Source: Ramlibacter paludis (GTDB lineage: Bacteria; Pseudomonadota; Gammaproteobacteria; Burkholderiales; Burkholderiaceae_C). Taken from it: a DNA stretch of 64,000 nt. The position numbers and the translations under genes were made by a program. Location: assembly GCF_022012305.1 (NCBI RefSeq), contig NZ_JAKLTM010000006.1, positions 124,001 through 188,000 on the forward strand, in the 5' to 3' direction. Positions 8,093-17,067 of this stretch are shown piece after piece (the first letter of the stretch is position 1; each line of letters begins with the position of its first letter). The notes beneath the pieces were generated by a model that saw nothing but the letters and a program-made list of their open reading frames with translations, made no database searches and was not told the origin of the DNA.

Positions 8093-10132
8093 TCAGCTGT
8101 TGCAGATCTCGCAGAACGGCGTCGACGAGGCGCGCGCCGCCTTGAGCACCGCCGCCTTCTGCGAAATGGGCTTGTCGGTGCCGCCTTCGGAGTCGTGCGC
8201 GGCCTCGGCGTTCTTGGGCGCCTTGGGCGAGGCGCCGCTGCCGCTGCCCGCGGAGCCGCCGGAGTTGACCATCACCATGGTGCCCTTGATGAAGACGCCG
8301 CCGGGATTGATGTCGATGAAATTGCCGCCGACCTTCAGCGACAGCCGCGACCCCGCTTCCAGCACCAGCGTGGCGCCGGCCTTGAGGTGGATCTCCTGCC
8401 CGGCGTCGACGGCGAACTTGCTGCCGATCTTCCCTTCCCAGCCCGAAGCCGTCTTCACGTGGAAGCCGCCTCCGAGCTTCACCATCTCGTCGCCCTGGAC
8501 GTCGCGGTGCACGTCCGCCTCGAGCTTCTCCACCAGGTCCTTCTTGACGTTCAGGTGGCTTTCGTCGCCGACGAACTCGGTGCGCTTCTTGCGCGTGTAG
8601 AGCGTCTGGTCCTTCTCGGCATGGAGGTAGACCTCTTCGCTGCCCATCTTGTCCTCGAAGCGCAGCTCGTTGAAGTTGCCGGCGCCGCCGCCCTTGCTGC
8701 TGCGGCTCTTGAGGCCCCAGCGCGTCTTCTCGGCCGGCAGCTTGTAGGGCGGCTTGTTCTCGCCGTTGTAGACGCTGCCGGTGACGATCGGCGAATCCGG
8801 GTCGCCCTCCAGGAATTCGACGATCACCTCCTGGCCCAGCCGCGGCAGCGCGATGGCGCCGTAGCCGTTGCCGGCCCAGGCCTGCGAAACGCGGATCCAA
8901 CAGCTTGCGTTCTGGTCGGCGGTGCCGTAGCGGTCCCAGCGGAACTGCACCTTGATGCGGCCGTGTTCGTCGGTGTAGATCTCTTCGCCCGCGGGCCCGA
9001 CGACGGTCGCGGTCTGCGGGCCTTGCGCCACCGGCTTGGGCGTGATGCGCGGCGGCCGGTACTGCGTGTTGAAGGGGATGGCGGTGATGCTGCAGGAGAA
9101 GTCGAAGCCCGCGCTGGCGCCGCTGGTCTCCGCATTGCCGGTGGCCGAGTAGACCGCGCCCACCACCAGCTGCTTGCCGTTGAAGGTTTCCACCGGATGG
9201 CGCGCCAGGGTGAACGAACAGCCGGGCTGGAAGCCGCGCACGTTGCCGGAGCCGGCGAAGGTCTGCGCCTGCGTGTCGAGTTCGCCGATGCGGATGCGCG
9301 CATACGACTCGCCTTCGGACGGCTTCTCGTATTCCGCCGGCCAGTCGAAGAACTCGAAGCTGCCCATCGAGTGCCTGGCCTGCCGGGCGGCCGACGCCTG
9401 CAGGGTGGTGCGGGGCTTGAGCGGGTCGTAGTCGTCGACCACGTAGCGGTCCGGCTGGATCTCGTGGCGGCCCTGCCAGGTGGAGAGCAATTCCTGCCGC
9501 GACCGGTCCTCGCGGTCGAAGCGCACCTCGTCGTAGCCCGGATAAGGCTCGTGCGCGCTGCTGCTGTCCACCAGCGTCACCGAGTGCTTGCCGTTCTCGT
9601 GCTCGACGAACCAGTAGATGCCTTCCTGCTCCATCAGCCGGGCGACGAAATTGAAGTCGGTCTCGCGATACTGGCAGCAGTACTCCCAGTCGCGGTAGCG
9701 CCCATTGAGCTTCTGCTTGAAGCTGGCCAGGCCGCCGTAGGCCTTGAACACTTCCTCGACGATCTGCGGCACCGTCTTGTTCTGGAAGATGCGGCTGTTC
9801 GACTGGCGCGTGAGGCACCACAGCCAGGGGCTGACCGTCGCTTCGTAGACGTAGGCCCGGGTTTCCTTCGCGCCCGCGAGCGAGTCGCGCTGCTCGGTGA
9901 CGCCGGTCCAGCGCGTGATGTAGCCGTTGAAATAGCGCGCCTTGTTGCCGAACAGCTCCACCCGCGCAGTGAGGTTCTGCCCCAGCATCTGCTGCGGCGT
10001 GATGTCCGGCTGCTTGCACTTCAGGCGCAGCGTGAACTCGCTCAGGCGCGAGAGGTGCTCGTGCCCGGTGAATTCCAGCAGGATGAAGAACTGCGGGCCG
10101 AGGTGGGTTTCGACGTCGAGGGGGCGGGCCAT
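8093..10132 (-). CDS. tssI: VgrG spike protein (TssI)
   Basis: 679 residues. The ATG at 10132 overlaps the tssG stop by one base (TGATG). The N-terminal part is gp27-like (FILLEFTGHEHLSRLSEFTL, DFNFVARLMEQEGIYWFVEH). A gp5-like OB domain follows near residue 390 (DEHGRIKVQFRWDRYG, RVSQAWAGNGYGAIALPR, GQEVIVEFLEGDPDSP). Then come the needle repeats (DQTLYTRKKRTEFVGD, IHLKAGATLVLEAGSR, INPGGVFIKG). A Gly/Ser/Ala linker and a short tail ending PFCEICNS finish the protein. VgrG trimers form the T6SS puncturing tip. No enzymatic extension is visible, so cargo is presumably the separate genes downstream. Confidence 0.96.
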   Translation of the reverse strand: MARPLDVETHLGPQFFILLEFTGHEHLSRLSEFTLRLKCKQPDITPQQMLGQNLTARVELFGNKARYFNGYITRWTGVTEQRDSLAGAKETRAYVYEATVSPWLWCLTRQSNSRIFQNKTVPQIVEEVFKAYGGLASFKQKLNGRYRDWEYCCQYRETDFNFVARLMEQEGIYWFVEHENGKHSVTLVDSSSAHEPYPGYDEVRFDREDRSRQELLSTWQGRHEIQPDRYVVDDYDPLKPRTTLQASAARQARHSMGSFEFFDWPAEYEKPSEGESYARIRIGELDTQAQTFAGSGNVRGFQPGCSFTLARHPVETFNGKQLVVGAVYSATGNAETSGASAGFDFSCSITAIPFNTQYRPPRITPKPVAQGPQTATVVGPAGEEIYTDEHGRIKVQFRWDRYGTADQNASCWIRVSQAWAGNGYGAIALPRLGQEVIVEFLEGDPDSPIVTGSVYNGENKPPYKLPAEKTRWGLKSRSSKGGGAGNFNELRFEDKMGSEEVYLHAEKDQTLYTRKKRTEFVGDESHLNVKKDLVEKLEADVHRDVQGDEMVKLGGGFHVKTASGWEGKIGSKFAVDAGQEIHLKAGATLVLEAGSRLSLKVGGNFIDINPGGVFIKGTMVMVNSGGSAGSGSGASPKAPKNAEAAHDSEGGTDKPISQKAAVLKAARASSTPFCEICNS

Positions 10133-11313
10133 CAGGTCCTCGGCTGGAGGTTGGGTGCCATGGGAAGGTTGAGGTCGGCGGCGTCGTGCGAGTCGTAGCG
10201 CACGCCCAGCCAGGACGACCACCCGAGCAGCAGGCCCCGATTGCCGAGCCAGCTGTAGGGCACTTCGCTGGTCTGCAGCACCGGCACCAGTTCCCATTCG
10301 AACTCGGGGCCGGCATGCAGTGCCACCAGGTCGGCCAGCTGCGCATAAGCCTCGCCGTGCGGCAGGAAGCTGCGATAGCGCTGCAGGTCCAGCGGGCCGA
10401 CGAAGATGCGGAAGCAAGTGGCGCAGTCCCAGACCCGGGCGCCCGCCACGGCATCGACCCCCAGCGTGCTGAACTGCGTTCCGAGCATCGTGCGCTGCGG
10501 CGTCGGAATGTCCAGCCAGCGCGCGACGAATTCCTCCACCCGCACCGGCGCGTCGAAGTAATGCGCCAGCATCGCAGCCAGGGCTTGCGGACTGCGGACG
10601 CGGCGCGACAACACCGCGGCAAAAGCCGTCTTGAAACCGGGTGCGACGCTGTCACGCTTGCCGCTGTCGGCCAGCGCCAGGCCCGCCAGCGCTTCGAGCC
10701 GGTCGGCAACCGGGTGGCCGTCCTCCGGCCGATCCAGGCCCGCGATCGCCTGGCTGTCGTGCCAGGCACGGTACAGGAAGGCCAGCTGCCGGCGCTGCAC
10801 CACGTTGACCAGCGCGACGAAGCTGCCGTCGCGCTCCGAGCGATAAGGCGAGTGCGCAAGTTCGTGCGCGTACTCCGTCCAGGTGTAAGGCAACGCACCG
10901 TTGGGTCCCAACAGGCCGACGGCCGCCTGCGTGACCGTGGGCCGGTGCGTGGTCGCGACGCCGCGCGAGGCTTGCACCTGGCTCACCTCGGTGGGCGCGA
11001 AGTCCAGGCGCAGTTCCTGGTCGATGCGCACCGGGTCTTCCTCGGCGACGTGCGAGTAGCCCAGGCGCTGGCGCTCCGGCTGCGCGGCCTGCAACAGGCG
11101 CAGCGCGGCAAACAGGTTCAGCTCGCGCAGCCCGGAGTTGAGCTCCTGGATCGCCGCGTCGACGCTCCAGGCGTCCGCCTGCCGTTCCACCGGCGCCGCG
11201 TGCGCCGCCAGCACCGCCTGCAAAGCGTCGAGCACCGCCGGCTCCGTGGAACCGTCGGTGGCGATGACGCCTTCGCTCAGAAGGTCGGACGGCGGCCGAA
11301 GCGTGATGGCCAT
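10132..11313 (-). CDS. tssG: T6SS baseplate protein TssG
   Basis: 393 residues, the start at 11313 lying inside the end of tssF (37 bp overlap). It has the TssG pattern: an N-terminal LNLFAALRLLQAAQPER, the YRSERDGSFVALVNVVQRRQ segment, HYFDAPVRVEEFVARWLDIP, and C-terminal FRIFVGPLDLQRYRSFLPHG and WLGVR. With TssE, TssF and TssK it builds the baseplate wedge on which the sheath assembles. Overlap with both neighbours suggests coupled translation. Confidence 0.94.
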   Translation of the reverse strand: MAITLRPPSDLLSEGVIATDGSTEPAVLDALQAVLAAHAAPVERQADAWSVDAAIQELNSGLRELNLFAALRLLQAAQPERQRLGYSHVAEEDPVRIDQELRLDFAPTEVSQVQASRGVATTHRPTVTQAAVGLLGPNGALPYTWTEYAHELAHSPYRSERDGSFVALVNVVQRRQLAFLYRAWHDSQAIAGLDRPEDGHPVADRLEALAGLALADSGKRDSVAPGFKTAFAAVLSRRVRSPQALAAMLAHYFDAPVRVEEFVARWLDIPTPQRTMLGTQFSTLGVDAVAGARVWDCATCFRIFVGPLDLQRYRSFLPHGEAYAQLADLVALHAGPEFEWELVPVLQTSEVPYSWLGNRGLLLGWSSWLGVRYDSHDAADLNLPMAPNLQPRT

Positions 11314-13139
11314 CGGAAGGACTCCGCGCGATCCGCCAGCTCGAGCTGGGTCTCGACGAAGGAATTGATCGCGACGTGCGCGGCGAGGTAGTTCTCGAGC
11401 ACGGCTGCCAGCAGGAAGGGTGAGCCGCCGTCGAAGGCGCGGTCGTTCATCGACAGCTTGACCGCGACGCCGCGGCCGAAAGCGAGCGGCCCGCCGCCCG
11501 GCACGCGCCGCGTGATTTGCTCCGCGCTCACCGAGTTCAAGCCCTCGGCCTGCCGCAGCAGGAAGTGGCCCGGCACGCTGGCATACAGCCCCAGCATCGC
11601 GCGAAGTACGTCGGCGCCCTTGCCGTCGCCGGCGTCGAACAGCGACAGGTAGTTGACGTACAGGTGGCTCAAGGCGACCCACGGATCGTAGCCGTCGACC
11701 GGCGATGTGAGCGGCACCGACGGGCCGGCAAGGCAGTCGATCTGCTTGACCGGGATGGTGTCGACCGGCTCGTAGCGCGCATCGGCCCGTTGCGCCTTCA
11801 GGTACAGCGGCATGTCGCGGTTGGAGCACAGCGCGCGCACCGACAGGTACTGCAGGTCGCGGCCATAGGGCGCGCTGCCCGGCTCGCTCAGCGAGATGTA
11901 CAGCTCGGAGCCCGCGTAGGTCACCGAGCGCCCGACCATCTCCGCCTGCGTGAGGCGCCGGCGTTCCCGCCGCAGCATGTAGTAGCTGCCGCTGCCCATG
12001 CGGCCGCTGGAAACCGCCTCGAACACCGGCGCGAAGCGCCGCTCGCTGCCGCCGCCGCCGCCCAGCACGCTCAGCAGCCGGATCACCTCGAAGTCGCGCG
12101 GCCGCATCGCGTCGCCGCGCAGCTGGAACTCGGTAAGGCCCGCTTGCACGTCCACGCGATCGAGCTGGCGCTCGCGCAGGTTGACGGCGGGCACGCAGAA
12201 CAGCGCCAGGGTCTGCGCCTTGACCGCGCTCTCCAGCCGCGGGAAGACGCCGGAGAAGTGGAAGTGCAGGAACAGCTTCTTGCCGCGCACGCCGGCCAGC
12301 GCCTTGCGCAGTCCGCGGAGCTCGACGAAGCGGAACTTGTCGGGCAGCGCGGCGTATTCCTTGAGCACGCGGAAGCCGGTGTGGCCGCGGATCGGGATCG
12401 GCAGCATGGCCTCGTCGTCGTCGAAGCCCACGTGGACGAGGCTGGTTCCGGGCAGCCAGGTGTGCGAGCTGCGCGCCTGCGCCTGCGCCGACACCCCGAT
12501 GGCGATGCAGCGTCCACCCAGCAGCTCCATCAGCTGGCTGCCGTAGGCGTCGGACGCGGAAACGTACAGGGGCAGCCGGTCGAGCGGCAGCTCGTCGAAG
12601 CTGCCGTCGCCCTTCAGCTCGAATTCCAGGCGCAGGCTGGACAGGGCGCGCTGCGACTGGTGCTGCGCGATCGATTCCTCCGGCCGCGCCGCGACGTATT
12701 GCGCGGAGACGAGGTCGATGGGCAGGAGCTGCAGGTCGCGCGTGGTCTGGAAGTCGCAGCGCACGTCGGAATTGCCGGGAATGCTGCCGCGCACGACCGA
12801 GCCGCGCGGCACCACGGGTCCATCGCCAAGCTCGCCGCCGCTCGCGTCCGGCTGCAGCCGCAGCACGCAGGCAGACGGCGTCGGGTCGAGCCAACCGGGG
12901 AACAGCACGTCCAGCAGCTGCTGCGTGAAAAGCGGGTATTGCGCATCGAGCTTGAGCCGCACGCGCGCTGCCAGGAAGGCCACGCCTTCCAGCAGGCGCT
13001 CGACGTACGGGTCTTCCACGCGCTTGTCATCGAGCGCCAGTGCCGCCGCACGGTCGGGATACTCGCGCGCGAACTCGGCCGCCTCGCTGCGCAGGTGCAG
13101 CAGCTCCTCGTTGTACAGGTCGATGATGCGCGGGTCCAT
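11277..13139 (-). CDS. tssF: T6SS baseplate protein TssF
   Basis: 620 residues, the normal length for TssF (VasA/ImpG). It begins MDPRIIDLYNEELLHLRSEA, followed by the family motif EDPYVERLLEGVAFLAARVR and PLFTQQLLDVLFPG. Further conserved segments are FHFSGVFPR, PAVNLRERQLDRV and LSVRALCSNRDMP, with a C-terminal AFGRGVAVKLSMNDRAF. It forms most of the baseplate wedge with TssG. It is 8 bp downstream of tssE. Confidence 0.96.
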   Translation of the reverse strand: MDPRIIDLYNEELLHLRSEAAEFAREYPDRAAALALDDKRVEDPYVERLLEGVAFLAARVRLKLDAQYPLFTQQLLDVLFPGWLDPTPSACVLRLQPDASGGELGDGPVVPRGSVVRGSIPGNSDVRCDFQTTRDLQLLPIDLVSAQYVAARPEESIAQHQSQRALSSLRLEFELKGDGSFDELPLDRLPLYVSASDAYGSQLMELLGGRCIAIGVSAQAQARSSHTWLPGTSLVHVGFDDDEAMLPIPIRGHTGFRVLKEYAALPDKFRFVELRGLRKALAGVRGKKLFLHFHFSGVFPRLESAVKAQTLALFCVPAVNLRERQLDRVDVQAGLTEFQLRGDAMRPRDFEVIRLLSVLGGGGGSERRFAPVFEAVSSGRMGSGSYYMLRRERRRLTQAEMVGRSVTYAGSELYISLSEPGSAPYGRDLQYLSVRALCSNRDMPLYLKAQRADARYEPVDTIPVKQIDCLAGPSVPLTSPVDGYDPWVALSHLYVNYLSLFDAGDGKGADVLRAMLGLYASVPGHFLLRQAEGLNSVSAEQITRRVPGGGPLAFGRGVAVKLSMNDRAFDGGSPFLLAAVLENYLAAHVAINSFVETQLELADRAESFRWPSRFGRRPTF

Positions 13140-13147
13140 CGGGCGTC

Positions 13148-13615
13148 CTAGGTGACCCGGGCCGAGCCGTCCTCGGTGTCGATCTCGGCCTGCACGATGA
13201 ATTCGATCGGCATCGGGTCGGCGCGCAGTTCGCCGACCACCGTGAAGCGCATCTTGTTGAAGCGCTGGTTGGCGTCGCGGTCGGTCACCAGCACCTCGAT
13301 GCTGTGGCGGTCGATGCGCGGCTCAAAGGCGATGATGCGCTCGCGGATGCTCCAGGCCACCTCGCTGGGGCTCAGGCTCGATTGCGCCCGGCCCGAGTAC
13401 GGTTCGATGCCGAAGCACAGCACCGACTGCTGCACGGCGGGCGGAATCGGCCGGTGCGCCAGGCTTGCAGGGGCCTCGGTGTTGAGCAGCCACTCGATGT
13501 TGCGCATCACGTCGCGCCGCACGTCCTGCCAGGTGTTCAGCACGCCGCGGGCGCCGGTCCGCGCGCCGCCGGCACTGGACCAGCGTTCCAGCAGGCAGGG
13601 CAGGAAGACGTTCAT
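13148..13615 (-). CDS. tssE: T6SS baseplate protein TssE (gp25-like)
   Basis: 155 residues. The start at 13615 overlaps the tagJ stop by 4 bp (ATGA). It contains the gp25/W-like fold: SVRRDVMRNIEWLLNT-type DVMRNIEWLLNTEAP, SVLCFGIEPYSGRAQSS, the EVAWSIRERIIAFEPRI helix with the conserved EPR turn, and a final strand pair FTVVGELRADPMPIEF. TssE nucleates sheath assembly at the baseplate. Confidence 0.95.
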   Translation of the reverse strand: MNVFLPCLLERWSSAGGARTGARGVLNTWQDVRRDVMRNIEWLLNTEAPASLAHRPIPPAVQQSVLCFGIEPYSGRAQSSLSPSEVAWSIRERIIAFEPRIDRHSIEVLVTDRDANQRFNKMRFTVVGELRADPMPIEFIVQAEIDTEDGSARVT

Positions 13616-14400
13616 TGCAGCCGGCCCGTGGACGGGGTCGGCCGCTGCAGCGTCAGCTCGCGCAGATCCAGGTAGCCGACGGGATCGCCATCGGTCACCA
13701 GGCACTTCTGGCCGTAGCCCAGGTACAACTCGCCGCCCAGGGGCAGCCAGTCGGTGCGGCGTGCCATGCGTTCGGCATCGTCGCGCGGGTTGGGATAGCG
13801 CACCGGCAGGAAAGCCTCGATGGCGCCCTCCTCCGACAGCTGGACCTGCGCCGGCTGCCACAGGCGGTCGCGCACCTCCGTCGGCGGTCTGGTCTCCAGC
13901 TTCATCAGCCTTTCCCAGGGCACCCACAGGTAGCGGCCTTGCACGATGACCTCGAGACAGGGGCCGATGCGGGCGTCGCCGTCGCGCACCCACTCGATCG
14001 GCACGCCATTGAGCAGGCCGGGACAGGCCTCGCCACCGTTCCACACTTCGGCCAGCAGCGGCATCGCCGCCTCGTGCTGGCCCTGGCCCAGGCACTGCAG
14101 CGCCGCGGCCAGCGCGCCGAACCACGCCGGCGGCTCGCCCAGGCAGGCCGGCGGCTCGCGGCCGGCAAACACGGCCTCGCGCTTCGCCTCGGCGTCGAGC
14201 AGGCCCTGGCAGGCCTGCACCTCGATCAGCCAGGTGCTGTCGATCTTGGGGATGAGTTCGAGTTGCTTGCGCGCGCGGTCGATCTCGCCGCGGGCGGCGA
14301 AGATCTGCCACAGCGCGCTGCGCGCGGCCAGGTCCTCGGGCGCGCTCTTGGCGCGGTCCTTGGCCTGTTGGAACAGCTGGTCCAGGGATTGCGTGGGCAT
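13612..14400 (-). CDS. tagJ: T6SS accessory protein TagJ (ImpE family)
   Basis: 262 residues. The N-terminal half is TPR-like (DLAARSALWQIFAARGEIDRA, LDQLFQQAKD). The C-terminal ImpE domain contains ARIGPCLEVIVQGRYLWVPWERL and EAFLPVRYPNP. TagJ binds the sheath subunit TssB and modulates ClpV-driven sheath recycling in systems that encode it. It is found next to tssE in such clusters, as here. It follows hcp after a strong hairpin, so its expression may be lower than that of hcp. Confidence 0.9.
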   Translation of the reverse strand: MPTQSLDQLFQQAKDRAKSAPEDLAARSALWQIFAARGEIDRARKQLELIPKIDSTWLIEVQACQGLLDAEAKREAVFAGREPPACLGEPPAWFGALAAALQCLGQGQHEAAMPLLAEVWNGGEACPGLLNGVPIEWVRDGDARIGPCLEVIVQGRYLWVPWERLMKLETRPPTEVRDRLWQPAQVQLSEEGAIEAFLPVRYPNPRDDAERMARRTDWLPLGGELYLGYGQKCLVTDGDPVGYLDLRELTLQRPTPSTGRLQ

Positions 14401-14420
14401 GGAAGCGTCCCGGAAGGGTT

Positions 14421-14444
14421 GCGGTGCGGCGGCCGCCGCACCGC
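14421..14444 (-). terminator. Perfect 24-bp palindrome between hcp and tagJ
   Basis: Each half reads GCGGTGCGGCGG or its complement, giving a GC-only hairpin 12 bp after the hcp stop. No U-tract follows. It probably acts as an attenuator or a 3' stabiliser that keeps hcp mRNA more abundant than the downstream baseplate genes (inference). Confidence 0.6.
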
Positions 14445-14456
14445 GCTGGCCGGCCG

Positions 14457-14948
14457 TCAGGCCGTCTTGCTGTTCTTCTGCACGCTGTAGCCGGCGATCA
14501 CCGGGCCGCCCTTCTTGGCGCCCTTGTTGTCCTGCTCCTGGTACTCGATCTTGTACTCGGAGAAAGCCAGCGTGACCGACTCGGTGGGCGTGTCGCCGGA
14601 GTTGGAGCCGGAGGGCGACACCGAGGACACGATCACGTCCTTCAGCTCGATCTTGAGGAAGTCGACCGAGCTCTCGCCGCCCGCCTTGCGGCAGGTGAGC
14701 ACCGCGTCCTTGATGTGCGTGCCGACGCAGCAGGCGATCATCAGCTTGGGCGTGGCCTTGTCGACGTGGTGGGTGAAGTGCAGGTCGCCCATGTTGACCT
14801 TGCCCGCGCCGCCGCCGGTCGAATGGCCGAAGGACGTGGTCTGCTGCATGTTCCAGGAGAAGGCTTCGAGCTGGATCTGGCCCTCGAAGCCCTTGATCTC
14901 GGAATTGCCGGGGATCGTATCGATCTTGATGTGGATGTCGACAGCCAT
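14457..14948 (-). CDS. hcp: Hcp tube protein (TssD)
   Basis: 163 residues, typical of Hcp. It begins MAVDIHIKIDTIPGNSEIKG and has the diagnostic strands EAFSWNM, GKVNMGDLHFTHHVDKATPKLM, a CVGTHIKDAVLTCRKAGG segment and SEYKIEYQEQDNKG. Hcp hexamers stack into the inner tube expelled by T6SS contraction and can carry small effectors. It sits after tssBC, the usual order, and is followed by a strong hairpin. Confidence 0.97.
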   Translation of the reverse strand: MAVDIHIKIDTIPGNSEIKGFEGQIQLEAFSWNMQQTTSFGHSTGGGAGKVNMGDLHFTHHVDKATPKLMIACCVGTHIKDAVLTCRKAGGESSVDFLKIELKDVIVSSVSPSGSNSGDTPTESVTLAFSEYKIEYQEQDNKGAKKGGPVIAGYSVQKNSKTA

Positions 14949-14988
14949 GGTGCGAGGCTCCTAAAGATGAGAGGAATGGAACGAGGTC

Positions 14989-16491
14989 TCAGGAAGCCCG
15001 CTGGGACGGGAGCTCCGACACGAGACGCAACGACGCGTTGAGGCCTTCCAGCTGGTAATGCGGCCTCAGGAAGAATTGAGCCCCGTAATACCCGGGCTTC
15101 GACTTGTTTTCCGTCACCACGACCTCGGCGGCCGCCAGCGGGTGGGTCGCTTTCACGACCTCGCTGGAACCCTCCGGGTCCCCATCGACGTAGTTCAGGA
15201 TCCAGTTCTGCAGGTTGCGCTGGACGGCCGAGGCCGTGTTCCAGTCGCTGCGGCCCACCTTGTCGCGCACGATGCACTTGAGGTAGTGCGCGAAGCGGCT
15301 GGTGCCGAAGATGTAGGGCAGGCAGGCGCCGAGGTTTGCGTTGGCGCTGGCCGCGGGGTCGTCGTATTCGGCCGGCTGGTGCACCGACTGCGCGCCGATG
15401 AAGGCGGCGAAGTCGCTGTTCTTGCGGTGCACCAGGGGCATCAGGCCGGCCTTGGCCAGCTCGCCTTCGCGGCGATCGCTGATCGCGATCTCGGTCGGGC
15501 ACTTGGTGTCCACGCCGCCGTCGTCGGTGCTGAAGGTGTGGGTGGGCAGGCCCTCCACCGCGCCGCCGGATTCGACGCCGCGGATCGAGGTGCACCAGCC
15601 ATACAACTTGAACGAGCGTGCGATGTTGGTCGCCATCGCGTAGCAGGAGTTGGCCCAGGTGTACTGGTCGTGGCTGCCGCCGGTGACCGACTCCTCGTAG
15701 GCCAGGCCTTCGCTCGGATTCGTCTTCTCGCCATAGGGCAGCCGGGCCAGGAAGCGCGGCATGGCCAGGCCGACGTAGCGCGCGTCGTCCGACTGCCGGA
15801 AACTGCGCCAGGCGGCGTACTCGGGCGTCTGGAAGATCTTGGTCAGGTCGCGCGGGTTCGACAGCTCCTGCCACGATTCCATCTGGAACAGCGAAGGCTT
15901 GGGCGCGGAGATGAAGGGTGCGTGGGCGGCCGCGGCGATCTGCGCCATGCCCTTCATGATCTCCAGGTCCGGCGGGCTGTGGTCGAACTGGAAGTCGCCC
16001 ACCAGGCAGCCGTAGGGCACGCCGCCCAGTTGCCCGAACTCGGACTCGTACACGTTCTTGAACAGCGGCGACTGGTCCCAGGCCGTTCCCTTGAACTTGG
16101 AGAAGGTCTTGCCCAGGTCCTTCTTCGAGATGTTCAGGACGCGGATCTTGAGCGTCTCGTCGGTCTCGGTGTTGTTCACCAGGTAGTGCAGGCCGCGCCA
16201 CGCGCCTTCGAGCTGCTGGAACTCGGGGTTGTGCAGGATCTTGTCCAGTTGCGCGCCGAGCTTCTTGTCGATGGCGGCGATCAGCGCCTCGATCGACTGC
16301 ACGACGTCGTCCTTCAGGAGGCGCGTATCGGCCAGCGCCTGCTGCGCCAGCGTCTGCACCGCCTGCGAGACGGCCTGTTCGGCGCCGTCGGTGCGAGGCT
16401 TGAATTCCTTGCGCAGCAGGCTGGCAAGGTCGCCCATTTCCTCGACCTGGACGGTTGCCAGGGCGCTGGTCTGGTTGGTCTGGGTGGCCAT
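14989..16491 (-). CDS. tssC: T6SS sheath large subunit TssC
   Basis: 500 residues. Family segments are clear: IDKKLGAQLDKILHNPEFQQ, the near-invariant LEGAWRGLHYLVNNTETDE, SPLFKNVYESEFGQLGGVPYG, LVGDFQFDH, FISAPKPSLFQMESWQEL, YVGLAMPRFLARLPYG and the C-terminal FAHYLKCIVRDKVG with NWILNYV. TssB and TssC form the contractile sheath around the Hcp tube. It is 26 bp after tssB, in the same transcript. Confidence 0.97.
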   Translation of the reverse strand: MATQTNQTSALATVQVEEMGDLASLLRKEFKPRTDGAEQAVSQAVQTLAQQALADTRLLKDDVVQSIEALIAAIDKKLGAQLDKILHNPEFQQLEGAWRGLHYLVNNTETDETLKIRVLNISKKDLGKTFSKFKGTAWDQSPLFKNVYESEFGQLGGVPYGCLVGDFQFDHSPPDLEIMKGMAQIAAAAHAPFISAPKPSLFQMESWQELSNPRDLTKIFQTPEYAAWRSFRQSDDARYVGLAMPRFLARLPYGEKTNPSEGLAYEESVTGGSHDQYTWANSCYAMATNIARSFKLYGWCTSIRGVESGGAVEGLPTHTFSTDDGGVDTKCPTEIAISDRREGELAKAGLMPLVHRKNSDFAAFIGAQSVHQPAEYDDPAASANANLGACLPYIFGTSRFAHYLKCIVRDKVGRSDWNTASAVQRNLQNWILNYVDGDPEGSSEVVKATHPLAAAEVVVTENKSKPGYYGAQFFLRPHYQLEGLNASLRLVSELPSQRAS

Positions 16492-16517
16492 GTGAGTACT
16501 CCTGGTGTGGTGCTGCT

Positions 16518-17030
16518 TCAGGAAGCGGCGGCGTCGTTCTTGGGCAGGTCGGCGATGCTCTTGAGCAGGTCGGGATTGGCCATGACCTTGGCCAGCAGGT
16601 CCTCGGCGCCCGATTTGCCGTCCATGTACGTCAGCAGCGCGGAGAGCTGGTTGCGCGCTTCCATCATCTTCTTGAGCGCGTCGACCTTGGCGGCCACCTT
16701 GGCCGGCGTGAAGTCCTCCATGCTCTCGAACTCGATCTCCACCGGGATCTGGCCCTCGCCGGTCAGCGTGTTGTCGACCTTGAAGGACAGCTTGGGCTTG
16801 AGCGCCGCCATGCGGCTGTCGAAGTTGTCGACGTCGATCTCCAGGAACTTGCGGTCGCCGACCGCCTTCTTGGCTTCGTCGGTCTCGCTCTTGCCCGCGA
16901 GATCGGCCATCACGCCCATGACGAAGGGAAGGTTCACCTTCTTCTGGGCGCCGAAGGTCTCGACGTCGTATTCGATCTGGACCCGCGGCGCGCGATTGCG
17001 GGCGATGAATTTCTGGCTGCTCGTGCTCAT
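16518..17030 (-). CDS. tssB: T6SS sheath small subunit TssB
   Basis: 170 residues. It carries the TssB motifs SSQKFIARNRAPRVQIEYDV, KVNLPFVMGVMADLAGK, KFLEIDVDNFDSRM, PVEIEFESMEDFTPAKVA and LLTYMDGKSGAEDLLAKV. It pairs with TssC in the sheath, and its N-terminal helix is the usual docking site for ClpV and TagJ, both encoded in this locus. Confidence 0.97.
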   Translation of the reverse strand: MSTSSQKFIARNRAPRVQIEYDVETFGAQKKVNLPFVMGVMADLAGKSETDEAKKAVGDRKFLEIDVDNFDSRMAALKPKLSFKVDNTLTGEGQIPVEIEFESMEDFTPAKVAAKVDALKKMMEARNQLSALLTYMDGKSGAEDLLAKVMANPDLLKSIADLPKNDAAAS

Positions 17031-17067
17031 GGGAAAGTCCTTTGCGTCGGGGGAATCGGTTTGGCTG

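Noticed and set aside
8046..10898. 950-codon minus-strand frame overlapping vgrG and tssG
   Set aside because: Out of frame with both genes, which carry clear family motifs in their own frames.
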